Source of the DNA: Gigaspora rosea
Lineage: Eukaryota > Glomeromycota > Glomeromycetes > Diversisporales > Gigasporaceae
NCBI GenBank assembly: GCA_003550325.1
Contig: QKWP01001260.1
Location: 88,029 to 152,028 of the forward strand
Reading direction: 5' to 3'
Length of the DNA: 64,000 bases
In this document: one piece after another, positions 43,652 to 56,934 of the stretch
Layout of the letters: every line of letters begins with the position of its first letter
Position numbering within the stretch: position 1 is the stretch's first letter
Notes under the pieces: generated by a model
Told to the model about the DNA's origin: nothing
Seen by the model: the letters and a program-made list of their open reading frames with translations, nothing else
Database searches by the model: none
Made by a program: the position numbers and the translations under genes

Positions 43652-46600
43652 CTATATCGATATACGTTGATATCCATAAATTCTTTCTAAAAATTGGTTT
43701 TCTATTGTCATAAAGAAAAAAGAATTTTCTAATATACTATCTACATCAAATTTATCTAATGACATTTTTGAAAGCTTTTTACATTTTATTAAATGTTTAT
43801 TTAACTGGCAAGCTAAATCAGCAAAGTCCTCTTCGCAATGAATACAATTTTAAAAGAGTTGTTCGACCATCTGTAACTTTTGAAAGTTTCAATGAATTTT
43901 TTTCAAAAAGAAGTTTTCCACGAGAAATAGTTATTCTAAATAATTTTATTATTGTTTTTTTTTTTTTTTTTAACATTAGTAATCATTATTTAATGATAAA
44001 TCAAATTGAGTATCACAATGATTACATCATTAAAAATTTTTAAATAATTAAAAATAAACAATCGTAATTTTTAAGATCGCGTTTTAACATTTGAATCCCT
44101 AAATATAACCCGTTTGTGAAACGAAGTCACACATGGTGGTGTATTATTGTGAGTCACTGACTTTCCACGTGACAAAGGTCACTGAACTTGTTCATGACGA
44201 AGAAGAATATTTGATAGGCTGATAATCCGATTGTATGTTTTGCTTTTTTCTGCGCGCCTCGCCTAAAAAAGGAAAAAGAAAAAAGAAAAGAGTAAAAGAA
44301 AAAGGAGAAAAGAAAAAAAAAGCCTATGGTATTTGAAAAATTCTGCAAATGTGACCCACTGCAGCTTGTTCGCGACCTTATCCCATACTATACTACAAGT
44401 TAAGTACAGATGTATTGTTGGCCATGGAAGTTGTTTCGTTTAGATGGAAGGAACAGGTTCCACGACGAGCAATAATAAATCATAGATTTGATATATTATA
44501 TCATTATTGTTTTATAAATAAATTTAATCTATCTCCTACTGTATTTTAATTTGCGTATGTATACTTACGTATGGTGTAGACTTACATTAAATTTCAAAAT
44601 TTTAATGTAATATAATGTCAAAATTTCAAATTGGGTATTATGTAAGTATTACATAAGTTTACACCCTAATTTACGTGCATTTTAACAAGTGAAATTTATG
44701 GTCTGCCCGTGTTATATTTTCTGTGGACCAATAATTTGTGTGCTACAATGAATAGTGAAATTTTCCTGAATCTGAATTTATGGGGATAGTTGTTTTACAC
44801 CATTGATTGGTCGATCAAATTGAGTTATGTATAATATAAGTATTGTGACAAATAATTTTTAAAATACTATTTATGCAAGGACGTGATAAATAACAGATAA
44901 TTCAAGTGACATTTATAAGACGCTACTATGAAAAAATCTTTATTGGAACTTAAATATACAAAATAAAAAAATAATAAGGTCAAAGTCTGAAACGCACTAG
45001 TAATATTTGCTATTGGCGAACTATTTTGATTTTCACTGGATTAGTATTTTTAACTTGGTCATAATCAATTAAAAATTAATGTTTTACACAACAAAATTGA
45101 TGGAAAAATCATTTAATATTTTAATATTGATTTATGGACCGTTTCCAATTAAATACTTTAATAATTTAATTAATGCATTGTTTCTAATAGAATACTTTAA
45201 TAATTAATTGATATATCGTTCCTAATAGATTTCTAAAAACTACACTACTATCGAATAAAGCCACAACGTAAAAATATAGTAGAAAAAATTGGAAATAACT
45301 TGCACAGTGTTTCTTTGAGAACACTATTGAGAATGGTATGTAAATTGATTTTTTCACCCATCAGGAACAGTACTAACAATCTACTAAGAACGGCATTTTT
45401 GCTCAAAAATCATTCAAATGCTTTCTTATTATCTTAAAAACACTAATTCCGTCTTAGTAACAATTTCCAATCCACAATTAGATTCAAAGCGCCTTTTTTT
45501 ATCTTCAAAAACATCTATATCACTTTGATAAACAATCTTAATACTGTATTATTCATTAAAATTTTGTAACAAAATTTGCAATATAACTAAGTTCGACCTT
45601 TAAATTTTAAGTCGTAGACATTGAGACATTGTATAGTTTTAGACAAAAGTTCTGGTGTCAAATATACGAAACTTCTGCATTTTTACGCAATCTACATTTT
45701 AGCAACATTGTTGTAAAAAGTTTTCGTCTATTTTGGGATCCTGAAATGCTATTTTGGGATCTTGAAAGTTAAGAACCTGTAGAATATAAATTCATAATTT
45801 TAAATCACGTAGGAATGAAAAATTTTTTTTTGAAGTTTCAAAAAGTGCTAATCTGTTAATAAGTCAATCGATCAACGTTGTGTAATACATGTATAAATAG
45901 CATTTTAAAAAATTGGCCAATCAAATGGATTTTTAATCATGCTGTACCCTATGTTAAATTACAAACATAATGCAGTGGTTATTAATTAACGGTTGTAAAA
46001 GGATAATTGATTTGAAAATCATTAAGATTAGATTTTAAGTGATATGGATTTGAAATCAATTTTAATTCATTTCTCACTTACAACAGCATAACATATGGGA
46101 TGCCTTGCATTAAAATGTAATTTTGACAATTTTTCAAAAAGTTTTTTATTTGATTTTTGAATGGATATAATTTCAAATAGCTGTAAGTTACTAAATCTCC
46201 AAATAAATTTTAAGTTGAAAATAGCGAAAGATCATTTTACTCAAAATTACTTATATATAAAATGGTCCTTTTATTACGTGACACCACATATGTTTATTTA
46301 TTTTAGAGTAAAGTGGAGGAACTTAAGTCCAGGCATAGATAAAATTTTTCTGTAAAAGAACCGAATTTTATTCGGAAGGGAATAGAATAAATTTTAAACA
46401 CCGCCAATATTTTATAAGATCTCCTCAATAATCGATCAAAATTATATAATTATTAATTATTATTGTAACGTAATATTAAAATTTAATGTAGTTCATAGTT
46501 CGAAATGACGTTCAGTGTTCTTTAAATACTGTAGATCTTTTAAATGTTATTTCACAGCATTCTTGGTTTTATAATTAAATTCGTAGTGTTGGTTCTTAAT

Positions 46601-46760
46601 AGTGATGAAATGTGAAGCGATGGCTCGAACCCAACGGATTCGTTTTCTTAGTTTGTAAAATATTTTTTTAAATGGGTTATGATATATAATTTAATAACAA
46701 ATTTAAGAAAAAAAAAGTTTTTTTATCATAATTGAAAGAATGAAATTAGTAAAAAAATTT
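43652..46760. other. AT-rich intergenic region
   Basis: No supported gene. A 94-codon frame at 43759-44043 (KRVVRPSVTFESFNEFF inside) may be a fragment of a decayed gene. Bases 44260-44330 are A-rich low complexity. Two diverged copies of a roughly 55-bp TACTTTAATAATT unit lie near 45150-45210. Part of this region is the downstream flank of the GPCR gene. Confidence 0.4.
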
Positions 46761-48860
46761 TTATAGTTTTTTTAGCATCTCTTTAACCGTTTCACTTTCT
46801 TGAGATGAAACTGTTGGTTCACCATTAGCAAGCATAACATTAATATGTCCATCATCATCACCCGTACAATTTGGTCTATTTATTATGTTTGTGGCATGAT
46901 AAAGTGGATTATGTATATTAGTTGGATTGCTTATATTATCTTGATTAGCCTGATTAATTTGATTAGCTTGATTATTTCTAGAACTTCCTATCAAGGGATC
47001 AGATAAGGATGGTGAATTTAAACAATTAGATAGCAAATCTACTGAGGAGGAATCTTTTAAATGAATAGGTTCAGGAGGAATTAAATGAACATTTTGATCA
47101 TCATTTTGATTATCAAGATTTATATCCTGCTTTGAATCGTTTTTTCCAGAGAGAACAGATAAGGTATTAGGCTTATTTCCAGCATAAGAATCGACTTGTG
47201 ATAAAATTTTTGGTGAAATTAATTGAGATGAATTTTCTGGGACCGAGAAAAGTTTAATCAATAACATGTATCTTAACCATTCTGAAAAAGAAGGCTGTAA
47301 AACTAAACTATGATTAGTGCTATTAATAACTCTATAATTAGTAGAGTTATTATTATTGCTGTTATTAATAAAATTATTATTAATACCATTATTAATAATA
47401 ATATTGTTATTATTATTATTATTGGAAATATCACTATTAATAATATTACTGTTGATTATACCATTATTCTCGTCTATGATAATATCTCTTGTAATGATGT
47501 CAGCCTTATTGCGATTTAGAGCTTGCAATTCAACAAAATCATTGGATTTTCTTAGCATGCTGAATTCATCGGTAATGGCTTTGTTGTGAGATCGATGAGG
47601 ATAGTGTAACTCATAAGAGTTAACATTAGCGATCCACCAATTTAATTTAATATTCTCAAAAGCACGAGTAACAGCAATATCTTGGGAAAATATTAAGGTA
47701 TTCAGTAATCCTAAGGTGCAAAACATTAGAAAAGTAAACCAAAATAATCAAAGGATGTTCAAACAATAAAAATAACACATTTATACCTTGAAGTGATAAG
47801 CCAATGTCGCAAAGCAATAATAGTTTATAATTGACCTCACTATGAACATAAGTGTAGGTTTCAGCGAACGAGTTAAAAAATTGGACTGCCAATGGCACCA
47901 AAGGATACCATATAACCCTTCTGACAACAGAAGAAATCAAAGTCTTATTAATTAAGGTGGGATAATCAGACACCTGAGAGGAATCAAGATGATCGCCGTT
48001 TTTTGTCGCAGATTGGAGTTTTCTTATGACCATAGTGACAACGAACGCACAATATAAGATGGCCGCAATTACCCAAACGAAAAGAGTAGCCCATTGCCAT
48101 ATTATATTGTCTAGTTGACCTGAATCACGGTACCAACAACTTCTGTAATAATAGATAAATATGAAATAAACAAATATATCTACAGGCATGTATGCATATA
48201 TATACTGTTATATACATACAATTCAACGGTATCATAACCATACATATTATTAATCAAAGGAAGGAGAGAAATTAAAAGAGCCAAAAAAATTGAAATTATA
48301 AAATAATATCTCTCAAAATTATAACGAATTCTATATTCGCGTACGAATATTATATGAAGGTTCTAAAATAAAAAAAAAAACAATTGAAATATATATACAG
48401 TAAAATAACCCAGCAAAAAAAAACTATAATACATACACAAACTATACAAACGATAAAGAATAGAGAAGAAAGGGTAAAAAATACGGTTGCCCAAGTCTTA
48501 TACAAATAGATCCAAAGAAATTAAAAAAAGCTAATAGATATCAAAAAAGCAATTATTGAATATTAAAAAGAAAGTTGATAGATATCTTACCGCATATGCA
48601 CACGGAGAATCAGAAGTTTCTGATGGTTTATCCCAAAACAAACCATATAAAATATGACCAGAATAGCCTATATCACAGAATAAAGCTGCAAAAGTTAAAC
48701 GAAATGAAACCCTATCAGCAAGATTAGGATAGTATATTCGTATTAAGGTAAATATCGTGAATAAGGTTGAGGTAGAAAAGAGAGAAATGACAAGCAGAGG
48801 AGTGCATATTTTAGCTATTAAGGAGTATTGCTCCTCTGTTACTGGAATGACGAAAGCCAT
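46761..48860 (-). CDS. Seven-transmembrane GPCR-like receptor, five exons (592 aa)
   Basis: Exons 48860-48591, 48496-48437, 48362-48220, 48142-47787 and 47710-46761 join through short GT-AG introns (71-95 bp) in one frame of 592 codons plus stop. Seven hydrophobic segments fit a receptor: TM1 (ICTPLLVISLFSTSTLFTIF) and TM2 in exon 1, TM3 in exon 2 (ATVFFTLSSLFFIVCIVC), TM4 in exon 3 (YYFIISIFLALLISLLPLI), then TM5, TM6 and TM7 in exons 4-5. Cysteines in SPCAYA before TM3 and SCWYRD before TM5 could form the usual extracellular disulfide. The cytoplasmic tail of about 270 residues is asparagine-rich, encoded by an ATT microsatellite (about 47340-47470), and contains many serines. Layout resembles fungal Git3/cAMP-receptor-like GPCRs acting through G proteins at the plasma membrane; the ligand is unknown. 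No damage seen, so this is the one apparently intact host gene. Confidence 0.85.
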
Positions 48861-49974
48861 TAATCATAATGTTCTTATAGAGGAATAGAATAGAGAAGGT
48901 AACAACTTAAATATATATATATTTATAATATATTTTAATATACAGATATATACGTCATTAATAAAATGTAAGAAAAACAATTTACGGATAATTTCCACAT
49001 CATGTTTATATATAGGTAATAACATTGAGTGTTTGTTTGGCTTTGGTCTAAACCAATAATCTTAAAAGATCTGTCAATTCAAACATAAACAATCCCTTGA
49101 CCAAAATTTATCTATATACATTATTATTTCGTCAACTCATCGTTTTTGTCCATTTTCCAATTCTCCATATTTGGGAGGCGTCTAAACCCCATATTTAGGA
49201 TTAAGGTTAGGTATGTGCAAGCTTATAGGTAAAATCGTCTCCTGAAATTCCCATTTTTATATTTTTGGCGTTTTTGACGTTTTTTTTTTAGTCGGACTGA
49301 TCCGGATTAAAAAATTTACAAATTGATTTGCTGATAGTCACATGATTAGGCAGATCTCAATCTTGTACCACAATTAAATACAGTGTACATTTATATATTA
49401 TATTTATTTTCGCATATTTCGTATAGCACGCATATATATTAATCCTAGTTGGATTCTTGGCAAATCTTGCATTATAATTTTGACCAGTCTATTTTTAGAA
49501 TTTATATATTGACTGATCTATTTTACAATATAAAGGTATGTTGTGTAATGATTATATACATGAGTAAATTGATTGTATCGGCATTTTTATACGTATAATT
49601 TAGGTCAAAACAATTCAATTTCATCTATAGTTTGTGTAGAAAATTCCCACAATTCCAGTAAAGGTTTTAATTCACCTTTTTTTATTAAGATGTTTAGGCA
49701 TAAATCGGGTAAATGTTTTGTGGAGAATTTTGGAAATGTGAAGTCAGAACGCACGGATGTGTACAATGCTACGCAAATACGCAAGTTATGAACATTGCAT
49801 AATTCCAGGGATTGGTTTGGTCTAACAATTTATATGTAGTATCATGCGTGAAATTTGTAATTTCTCATATAAAACTAACTAAAAAAAGACTGGAATTTTT
49901 AAGATGAAATTATCTTTGACCACCAATTTTTGTACGCTCTTATTAAGTTATACGTACGTACGTACATGCCGTAT
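48861..49974. other. Upstream flank of the GPCR gene, non-coding
   Basis: No firm promoter element can be named in such AT-rich sequence; an ATATATATATATTTATA run lies about 50 bp upstream of the start codon. A small frame at 49573-49791 (NSISSIVCVENSHNSSKGF) follows a possible AG acceptor but has no partner exon and no known domain. Confidence 0.4.
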
Positions 49975-50073
49975 TTGCGCGTAATAACGCACATAGGCGT
50001 TATTTGAAGTTTCCACTTTTGTGAAAATTTCTTATTTGACTCAAAATAACGCCCATGTGCGTTTCAAAACAAC
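49975..50073. repeat. Short GCGTTATTT hairpin, possible MITE
   Basis: GCGCGTAATAACGCACATAG and its diverged complement face each other across about 30 bp, arms of about 35 bp. No target duplication could be identified. Confidence 0.5.
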
Positions 50074-50616
50074 GCGCCCTATGTATAATAACTTTACTAT
50101 ATCACCTTGAACTTAATGGTGCTTGAACTTAATTAGATAGCATATGTAACTAGTACTAACTAAGTACTATGTATTTGTAATGTTGAATCTGTTTGACTCG
50201 GTAGAAAAAAAATGATTCGAAATATCTTACATGTGCTCGAAATAGCGAACAAGTGCTCATAAGCTTATAGTGCGTTAGATGCGAATTATTACTTGCAAAT
50301 AAGGTACTTGCAATGCAAGGAATCTAAAACAACAACACACCTTATAGAGATTAAATACAATAAATTGCATATTAAAATCAAAACTTTCTAAAATATTCGC
50401 ATCAGAAAGTGCTTATATTAATATTTTATTAAAGTAATAATTTAAAAAATTGATTTCGATGTGCTAAATCACAAAGCTCTTTTTTATAAAATTTATAGCT
50501 TTATAAAGTTGTATAAATGTTATATAAAATTTTTATATAGATTTACAAAGTCCTTATGTAGTTAAATTTTATATTTAATTCGACTTAATATTTATATAAT
50601 TTATTTATTATTGTTA
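50074..50616. other. AT-rich spacer
   Basis: Nothing recognisable. Confidence 0.4.
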
Positions 50617-51130
50617 ATATAGTGCGAGCCGCAGAATTCTGGTTCGGAGCCACATTATGATCGAGGTGGCGCAGTCATGATTAACCTGCGAATACCTCTC
50701 GGAAATCGAGGCTAACGGACAACTAATAACAGGTGTCACATGAGCACAGAGACACGAACTGTGCAGTGGTTAGTTATAGTTGTTATATTTATTCAAGCGA
50801 GAGGGTTTATGTTTATAGTGTGATTCGGTAATTCGAAGAGTGTGATATATTTAGAATCGATTATTGTATCCTAATAGAATATCTTGGCAAATATGCATCT
50901 AGGTGGAGCGAATATCCCCGTATAAATAATAAATGTTCACTAATAACAAGATATGGCATTTATGCCATAAATGATTGATCTATCATTTTATGCCATTGCT
51001 TCGATTTGTGCGATCAGTCCGATATGGCATAAACAGCTAGATCTGAAAGAACCGATATTTTAGGCGCAGCTATCTCGTGATCTCTAATACCAGGGCCCAC
51101 ATTAGCAGGGATAACAATCTCCCTCACTTA
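50617..51130. other. GC-richer segment, possible solo LTR or old insert
   Basis: The base composition differs sharply from both flanks. It starts around GTGCGAGCCGCAGAATTC and ends around GGGATAACAATCTCCCTCAC. It contains a TATGGCATTTATGCCATAAA palindrome and two further ATGGCAT-type words. No open frame and no clear terminal inverted or direct repeats, so an LTR is only one possibility. Confidence 0.3.
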
Positions 51131-51349
51131 ATTTATGTGTCCTACGAATAAATCCTTTTTTTTAAAAAAATTTTTTATTTGTATGTTATATCTTCAGGGT
51201 TGAAATAGGATGTTTGGGTAAACAAATCCTCCAGTATTGAATAGATGATTAGGTATTCTGTTATCAACAACATCCATTCATTTACCAACTTTAGACATTA
51301 CCATTTTGCTATTTTCAGCACATTCAACATTTCAGATTATTTTTCTATC

Positions 51350-52420
51350 TGATTCAGGTGGATTATCAATTTCCTTATTACTGTTTTATACCTTCTATTC
51401 CACCTTTTAGAGCTTCTTTTTTTAGGGATTTTTTATAGTTTCTTATTGTCATTATTCCTTACTAAAGTTTCTCTCTTTATCTTATTCAGTTGTGATTTTT
51501 ATCAACAAAATCTACCTGAGTTGAATTGGCAGTCAAAGTGTCATCTTTGGTACTTTCAAAACACCATTTACATGCTTCATCTATTTTTACTCCAATTCCA
51601 TCCTGATAAAAATGTCCACCCTCATCTGTTTCTTTAGCATCACTTATATTAGCAGATTCTGAGTTTAATTTCGATAACGGTCATGACTATTTGATAGATC
51701 TTCAGTTCTGACAAGTTTTTTCCAGTTGTTCTCTTTACTTCATTGTTGGTTTTCCAAAATTTGTCAACCTCTCTCATCCATTCTTTGTGTACAAAATATA
51801 AGGTTTTTTTTGCAAGAAATCTTTTGATTCTAGCATTCTTTTCTTTTTTTTTATTATCAACTCTAGATAAGATTTTTTATTCTTCTTTGTTTATTATTTT
51901 ATTATCTTTTTTGACTTCAATTCCAACCTAATAACAATTCACCAGGTCTTTTATTTCATCAGTATAATTCATATTAACTAATTTTTAATGATTAATGAAT
52001 GCTTTATGTTTAATTTTTTCACCTTTAAGTTTATTATTATCCCAATAATTCTTTCTATTTTTTCCCAAGTTTTAGCAATAATTGAATTATTCTTTCAACA
52101 ATAATTCTGTTTTGGTAACAATATCAAACTATATATGTTTTACCAGTATCACCTATCTTTTTGTTCAAACCTTTTTAGATAAGACCTCTTTTTGCATACT
52201 TAGCTTCTATCCTATTTCTTCTTGAACTAAAGCTATATTGTCCTTCTGCTAATTTTCTATTTATTCCTATTAATTTTTCTATTATTTTATTATTATTCTT
52301 AATCTTTTTTACTTCAATTCCAGTAATTTATTTAGGGCATTTACTTTATAGCAATAGGTTTTCTTCAACTATTAATATAACAATATTAGATATATCATTA
52401 TCAATTAAAGTACCATATTT
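51350..52420 (-). pseudogene. Sel1-repeat protein relic
   Basis: Minus-strand fragments resemble Sel1-like repeats: FYQDGIGVKIDEACKWCFES (about 51600-51540), VNCYxVGIEVKKDNKI (about 51940-51890) and ITGIEVKKIKNN (about 52330-52290). Another piece, YFVHKEWMREVDKFWKT, lies at about 51800-51750. All are separated by stops and frameshifts. Sel1 repeats are helical scaffold repeats, often fused to kinases in this fungal group; no kinase domain is visible here. The gene is clearly dead. Confidence 0.45.
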
Positions 52421-53795
52421 GTTCATAATAATGCCCTCTGTGCATTATTTTGGGTCTCTGCATGTTCTTTTGAAATGCATATGCACTATAATTTGAATCA
52501 AAATGTGATTTTTTTTAAATTCTGTACCGGTATTCAAAATATAATACCAAATTACCAAAGCAGTTCAAATATTAATAAAAGGAATATTACATCTTGTATT
52601 CTTAGTAGAGTTGGGATCATTGGAATGTGCCATGTTGAAATCAATTATAACTAGCCATACTGGTAAATTAAAAATGTAGCAAATCAACCTCATCATTCGA
52701 TTTCTATATTCAATTAGAATCAAAATTTTGTGGATGAACACAAAACTAGAATGTAAACGATACTCTATGTAGTCTCTACGTGCAGTACTTTATACTAGTA
52801 ATAGGAACCAGCTATATGATTTAGTCAATTAAATCGACTAAATTAGTAATTTACATATAAATTTTTTAGTTGACTAAATCAATCTCTATCCCTACTTCAT
52901 ACTATGTTCCTGATAAAAATAATTTTTTTTTGTTATTGAATTTAGTATATGCATTTTGAATCTTTTATTATATTTTAAAACTTTATAAAATAAAAGAGTG
53001 TGCATGTTATTTTGGAATGCACATAGGCCTATTTTGAGCAAAATAGCCAAATTTTTTGAAAAGTCAAAATCTGAATTAACATCCCAGCCTGCTATTATGT
53101 GCAAATACAGTATTATAATTATTTAAGTACTGTCTTTCTTCTTTTAGTACATTATTTTTATTACATCTGACTAATTTTTTAACTTTATTACTTTTTTTAG
53201 CTATAACTTATATGTGCAAGCAAGCTTTTTTATTAAGTTACTTTTATTATTGTCTGAAGCATAGTAACAAACTTATACTTTTACACTCTTTGATGACCAT
53301 AACTACATTTTTGATACATTTTTAATAAAAATATCAAAAATGTAGTTGTTGCATTTTTCAGATATAATGCTGCATACCTTTATTTGCTTGTTTATGTAAC
53401 AAAAGCAGATTATGTGTTTAGCAACTAATCATATCAAATATGATACCAATATAATAATCTGAAATATTTACTTTATCATTATCATTATAGATTATCAACA
53501 TGTCGATGCTTTCTGTATTCTGTTGGTTTATAGTAAATTCTTAAAAAGAAGAAATAGAAATTGGAAGTTTTGCAACTGATATAGCATATCTAATATTTAG
53601 TGGCAAACATGTGAGCCTCAAAAAACAATACAAGTAAGACATCTAAAGTGGTGCTAATTCTTATAATACTATATCGTTTTTTAAAAATGTTTTTCTAATT
53701 TAACCTTGCTCAAATTATTTTTTTTATATAACTTACTAAGTTTTTGATCAAATTACTTACTGAACCTTTGCTTAAGTTACTTACTAAACCTTTGC
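52421..53795. other. AT-rich spacer
   Basis: No gene. A repeated TTTGGAATGCA(C/T)AT-like word occurs near 52460 and 53010, and a roughly 30-bp unit (AAATTACTTACTAAACCTTTGCT) is repeated at about 53710-53810 and again, decayed, at 54600-54710. Confidence 0.4.
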
Positions 53796-53799
53796 TCAA

Positions 53800-54035
53800 A
53801 TTACTTTATTTTTAATATTAAGGTGACCACTTAGGTACCCTAGCACTTTATTGGTACAAGCGGATGGCCCAGTCAGCATGACCATGCTATATATTACATT
53901 TGTATAACGAGAGTATAGCTGGCACACATACAACTTTTGGTTATCTAATTTAAGTAGTCCATCTGAAGGTTCTACACTAGATACCATACCTGCAACCCAG
54001 CTAGGGGATTGCCTATTTAAACTCTCTGGCTTTTA
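53800..54035 (-). mobile_element. Fragment related to the tRNA-like element at 27530
   Basis: On the minus strand, GAGAGTTTAAATAGGCAATC, GGGTTGCAGGTATG, CTAGT(G)TAGAACCTT and AACCAAAAGTTG(T/C) follow the same order as at about 28350-28460 on the plus strand. The 5' portion including the Pol III boxes is absent, so this is a truncated or decayed copy. Confidence 0.55.
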
Positions 54036-54074
54036 CCTATGTTCTATGTTCCTTCCAATTCGCTCAAATTTCTT

Positions 54075-54584
54075 TTTTTTTTTTTTTTAAATGTTAAAGG
54101 TGAGACCTTGCTTTTATCTTTATTAAATTTAATAGAAACTTTTTACAATACTGAAAGAAATTTCATTTTTTTAAATCTAATGCTAAGAATAAAAACTCAG
54201 ACATATATCTAAGTAAACCTAAATACTTATCTGCGGCCTAAACCTACCAGAGTGGCCAAGGCTCACCTAGATTTGTGTATATGTAAGAATATCTGATGAA
54301 GGTGTAGAGAATTTGATCCATTTATATAACCAAGTTTCAATTTTTTGTAGTGAAATATCAAAGATGTGATTATGACTATCTTGTATATTTTTTGAAGAGT
54401 TGGATATAGAAAATGTACTAGAAAGAGAAGATGAAGCTTGGGAGTATAATGCTTGATTTTGAGATCTAGAAATGCAGTATGGGATCCAAATATTTGTATA
54501 AATTTGCTGGTTGATATGAAGTAAGAGTGAAATAGTGAGAGAGCAGGCAGATTTAGAAGATGTAGTAAGTTCATATAGAGTAGA
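54075..54584 (-). mobile_element. 5'-truncated LINE copy (510 bp)
   Basis: The segment from the T-run to CATATAGAGTAGA is essentially identical to 57150-57656, the 3' end of the full-length LINE. The exact 14-bp repeat CGCTCAAATTTCTT flanks it (54061-54074, 54585-54598). It contains the last ~100 codons of the LINE polyprotein, which therefore is not a separate gene. Confidence 0.92.
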
Positions 54585-54599
54585 CGCTCAAATTTCTTA

Positions 54600-56412
54600 T
54601 TAAATCTACACTTAAATATATCTTACTAAATCTTTGCAAAATTATATACTAAAACTTTGCTCAAAATATTCTTTATATAACTTACTAAACTATTGTTCAA
54701 ATTATTTTTTAAAATCTGTAGATATAGAGAATACTAAATAATACTGGTAAAAATTGATATTATTTTAATAGAATAGGAATTGAAAAGTATAAATATAAGG
54801 CACTTGTCTATTCACAAAAATCATTAGAAATGAGTGACAATAGTAGAGCATTTAGTGCAATTATAACTGATACAAGATATTAGAAACTTGGTTCAAGCAT
54901 GTGACTTCAGAAAATAGACAAGTGAAAATAAGAATATCGATGACTATATTAACTTAAAACCAATTCTTTAAAAAAATAATCGTTAGATAATGTTCAAATA
55001 ATTGATAAATTTTTAGCAATCTGGCTAGATGGAAAACGATCTGTAAATGGTGATAAACAGAAAAATGAATATATACAACTATGCATAGCATCATATAAAG
55101 TGGAACTTAAGATATTAAAATTTACTAAAGATGTTAAAAAAAGAGGACCCCAGACATTTTTCATATAGGTCATAACTGATCTGCATGAATTTAGATGTTT
55201 ATGCTACTCCTAAAATCAAGTAAATTTGCTAAAAGTTGTATTATTTCATATAAATTTTATAGTAATTTGCTAAAAACTAAATTATAACATCTAGCATTGG
55301 GTAAATAAATATAGTGCAATTAATAAGAGTGTATATTTACTGAGTATGCATATAGATCGGTTAATCAGTATAGTATTATCAAATTATTAGTGTATATGTT
55401 ATATTATACTCATGTGATCTTGCGTATTGTGATCATCATACTATCAGTACTACATTATGCATACATATATTACATTATAATTAAAATCTGATCTATTTGA
55501 GATTCAAAGTGTCAATTGAAATTCTTAGTAATTTATAACATTAGAATTCTGTTGATAGTTTCATGGATAAAAGTGTGAGCATAGTTTTTGTAAGGGTGTA
55601 ATTGATTTAGCAATCAATTCTATCTCAGAATCTGATTTCTAGTTATTGAATTAAATGATTTGGGAGTTGATATTATGGTAAGAAAATGTAGTACAAATTA
55701 TTTTTGGTTTAGACTTAACTAGAATAGATTTTTTTAATTAATAATAATAAAAAGCTGCTATTTTTTTAAAAATATTAAAAGTAGAGTATAATGATATCAT
55801 TTCTATTATAAAACTTATTGTTATGATTATCGGTAATACAAAATTACTAATACTAATATGAGATCGAATATTCTAGATATTTTGTTTACTATCAAAAACT
55901 AGCTTTAACTTGTTTTGTCCCGTTGCAAAAAAATTTTCCATCGCAACTATTGCCAACTTATTGACATATTTTTTAAAAAATTTAAATATAAACTAGTAAA
56001 TTTTTTATATCAAAATGAAAATTCAAATATTGAAAATATTATAAATCTATTTTTTTTGATGCAAAACAAACATTTTACTTAGCTATAGTAGTATGTTTTT
56101 GTATGCTATGATATATAATACAGCAATTTTACTATTATTAAAAATGATCAATATACACTCTACCTTTAAAGTTTTACTGTAATATTACTGATATTTTTTA
56201 ATCAAAGCTATGTGCAATTTATTAAAGATGCTTTATAAATTTCTTTATTCAAAATAAGGATTTTAATTTATCAATTAAAAATGATGATTGTTAAGTTTTT
56301 TCTGAAGCATCTGTTATTAACTATTTACTGAAGAACTTACTGTAGAAAATATATGGTTCTTTGCTATTCCTATTGAATATCTGGCTATATCACTGCTAAT
56401 GTCGTGTAGCGT
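54600..56412. other. AT-rich region with weak coding remnants
   Basis: Around 55015-55210 the plus strand reads IWLDGKRSVNGDKQKNEYIQ and ASYKVELKILKFTKDVKKRG, possibly an exon of a lost gene; no family recognised. Otherwise nothing supportable. Confidence 0.35.
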
Positions 56413-56414
56413 TA

Positions 56415-56699
56415 CACAAGCCTAATTTTGGTAACCTAACCTGGGTTGGCCAGCATTAAGCTTAATGCTAGTGAGCACTATCATGATAATGTCCCCAGCG
56501 GGTTAGACATAATTCCTGCCCACTCTAACCCTAAATCTAGGACATATGCATCTAGTATATGAACAGTGATTGGCTAGATTTAGGGTCAGGGTGGGCCGGA
56601 ATAATGTCTAACTCCACCGGGGCATAATCATGATAGTGCCCACTAGCATTAAGCTTAATGCTGGCCGACCCAGGTTAGGTTACTAAAATTAGGCTTGTG
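56415..56699. mobile_element. TA-flanked palindromic MITE, 285 bp
   Basis: CACAAGCCTAATTTTGGTAA at the left is matched by its near complement at the right and pairing continues for about 135 bp per arm (GCATTAAGCTTAATGC, CACTATCATGAT, AACCCTAAATCTAG). TA flanks it (56413-56414, 56700-56701). The low level of mismatch between the arms implies recent origin or gene conversion. No coding capacity. Confidence 0.8.
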
Positions 56700-56934
56700 T
56701 AATATTATATGATATTATCAGTGTATAACCAAAAATTATTTTGCAAAAACAATGCACTGGGCCTTTGTGTAACACAAGTGCATAAATTCTATAAATAGAA
56801 AATCTTTTTTGTGAACCATAATGCGAATAGCAAAAATCCTTGGTATGAATAGCAATTCCCTTTATTATAATTATAGTAAATCATAATTTTATTATTAATA
56901 AATAACTGTTATAGAGCATTAATAATCAAGTTTT

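Noticed and set aside
51105-51125. Homing-endonuclease site resembling that of I-SceI (GGGATAACA)
   Set aside because: Only about nine bases match, with no endonuclease gene or intron nearby; chance similarity.
54263-54574. Separate 103-codon gene also present at 57335-57646
   Set aside because: It is a shifted frame in the duplicated 3' end of the LINE, not an independent gene.
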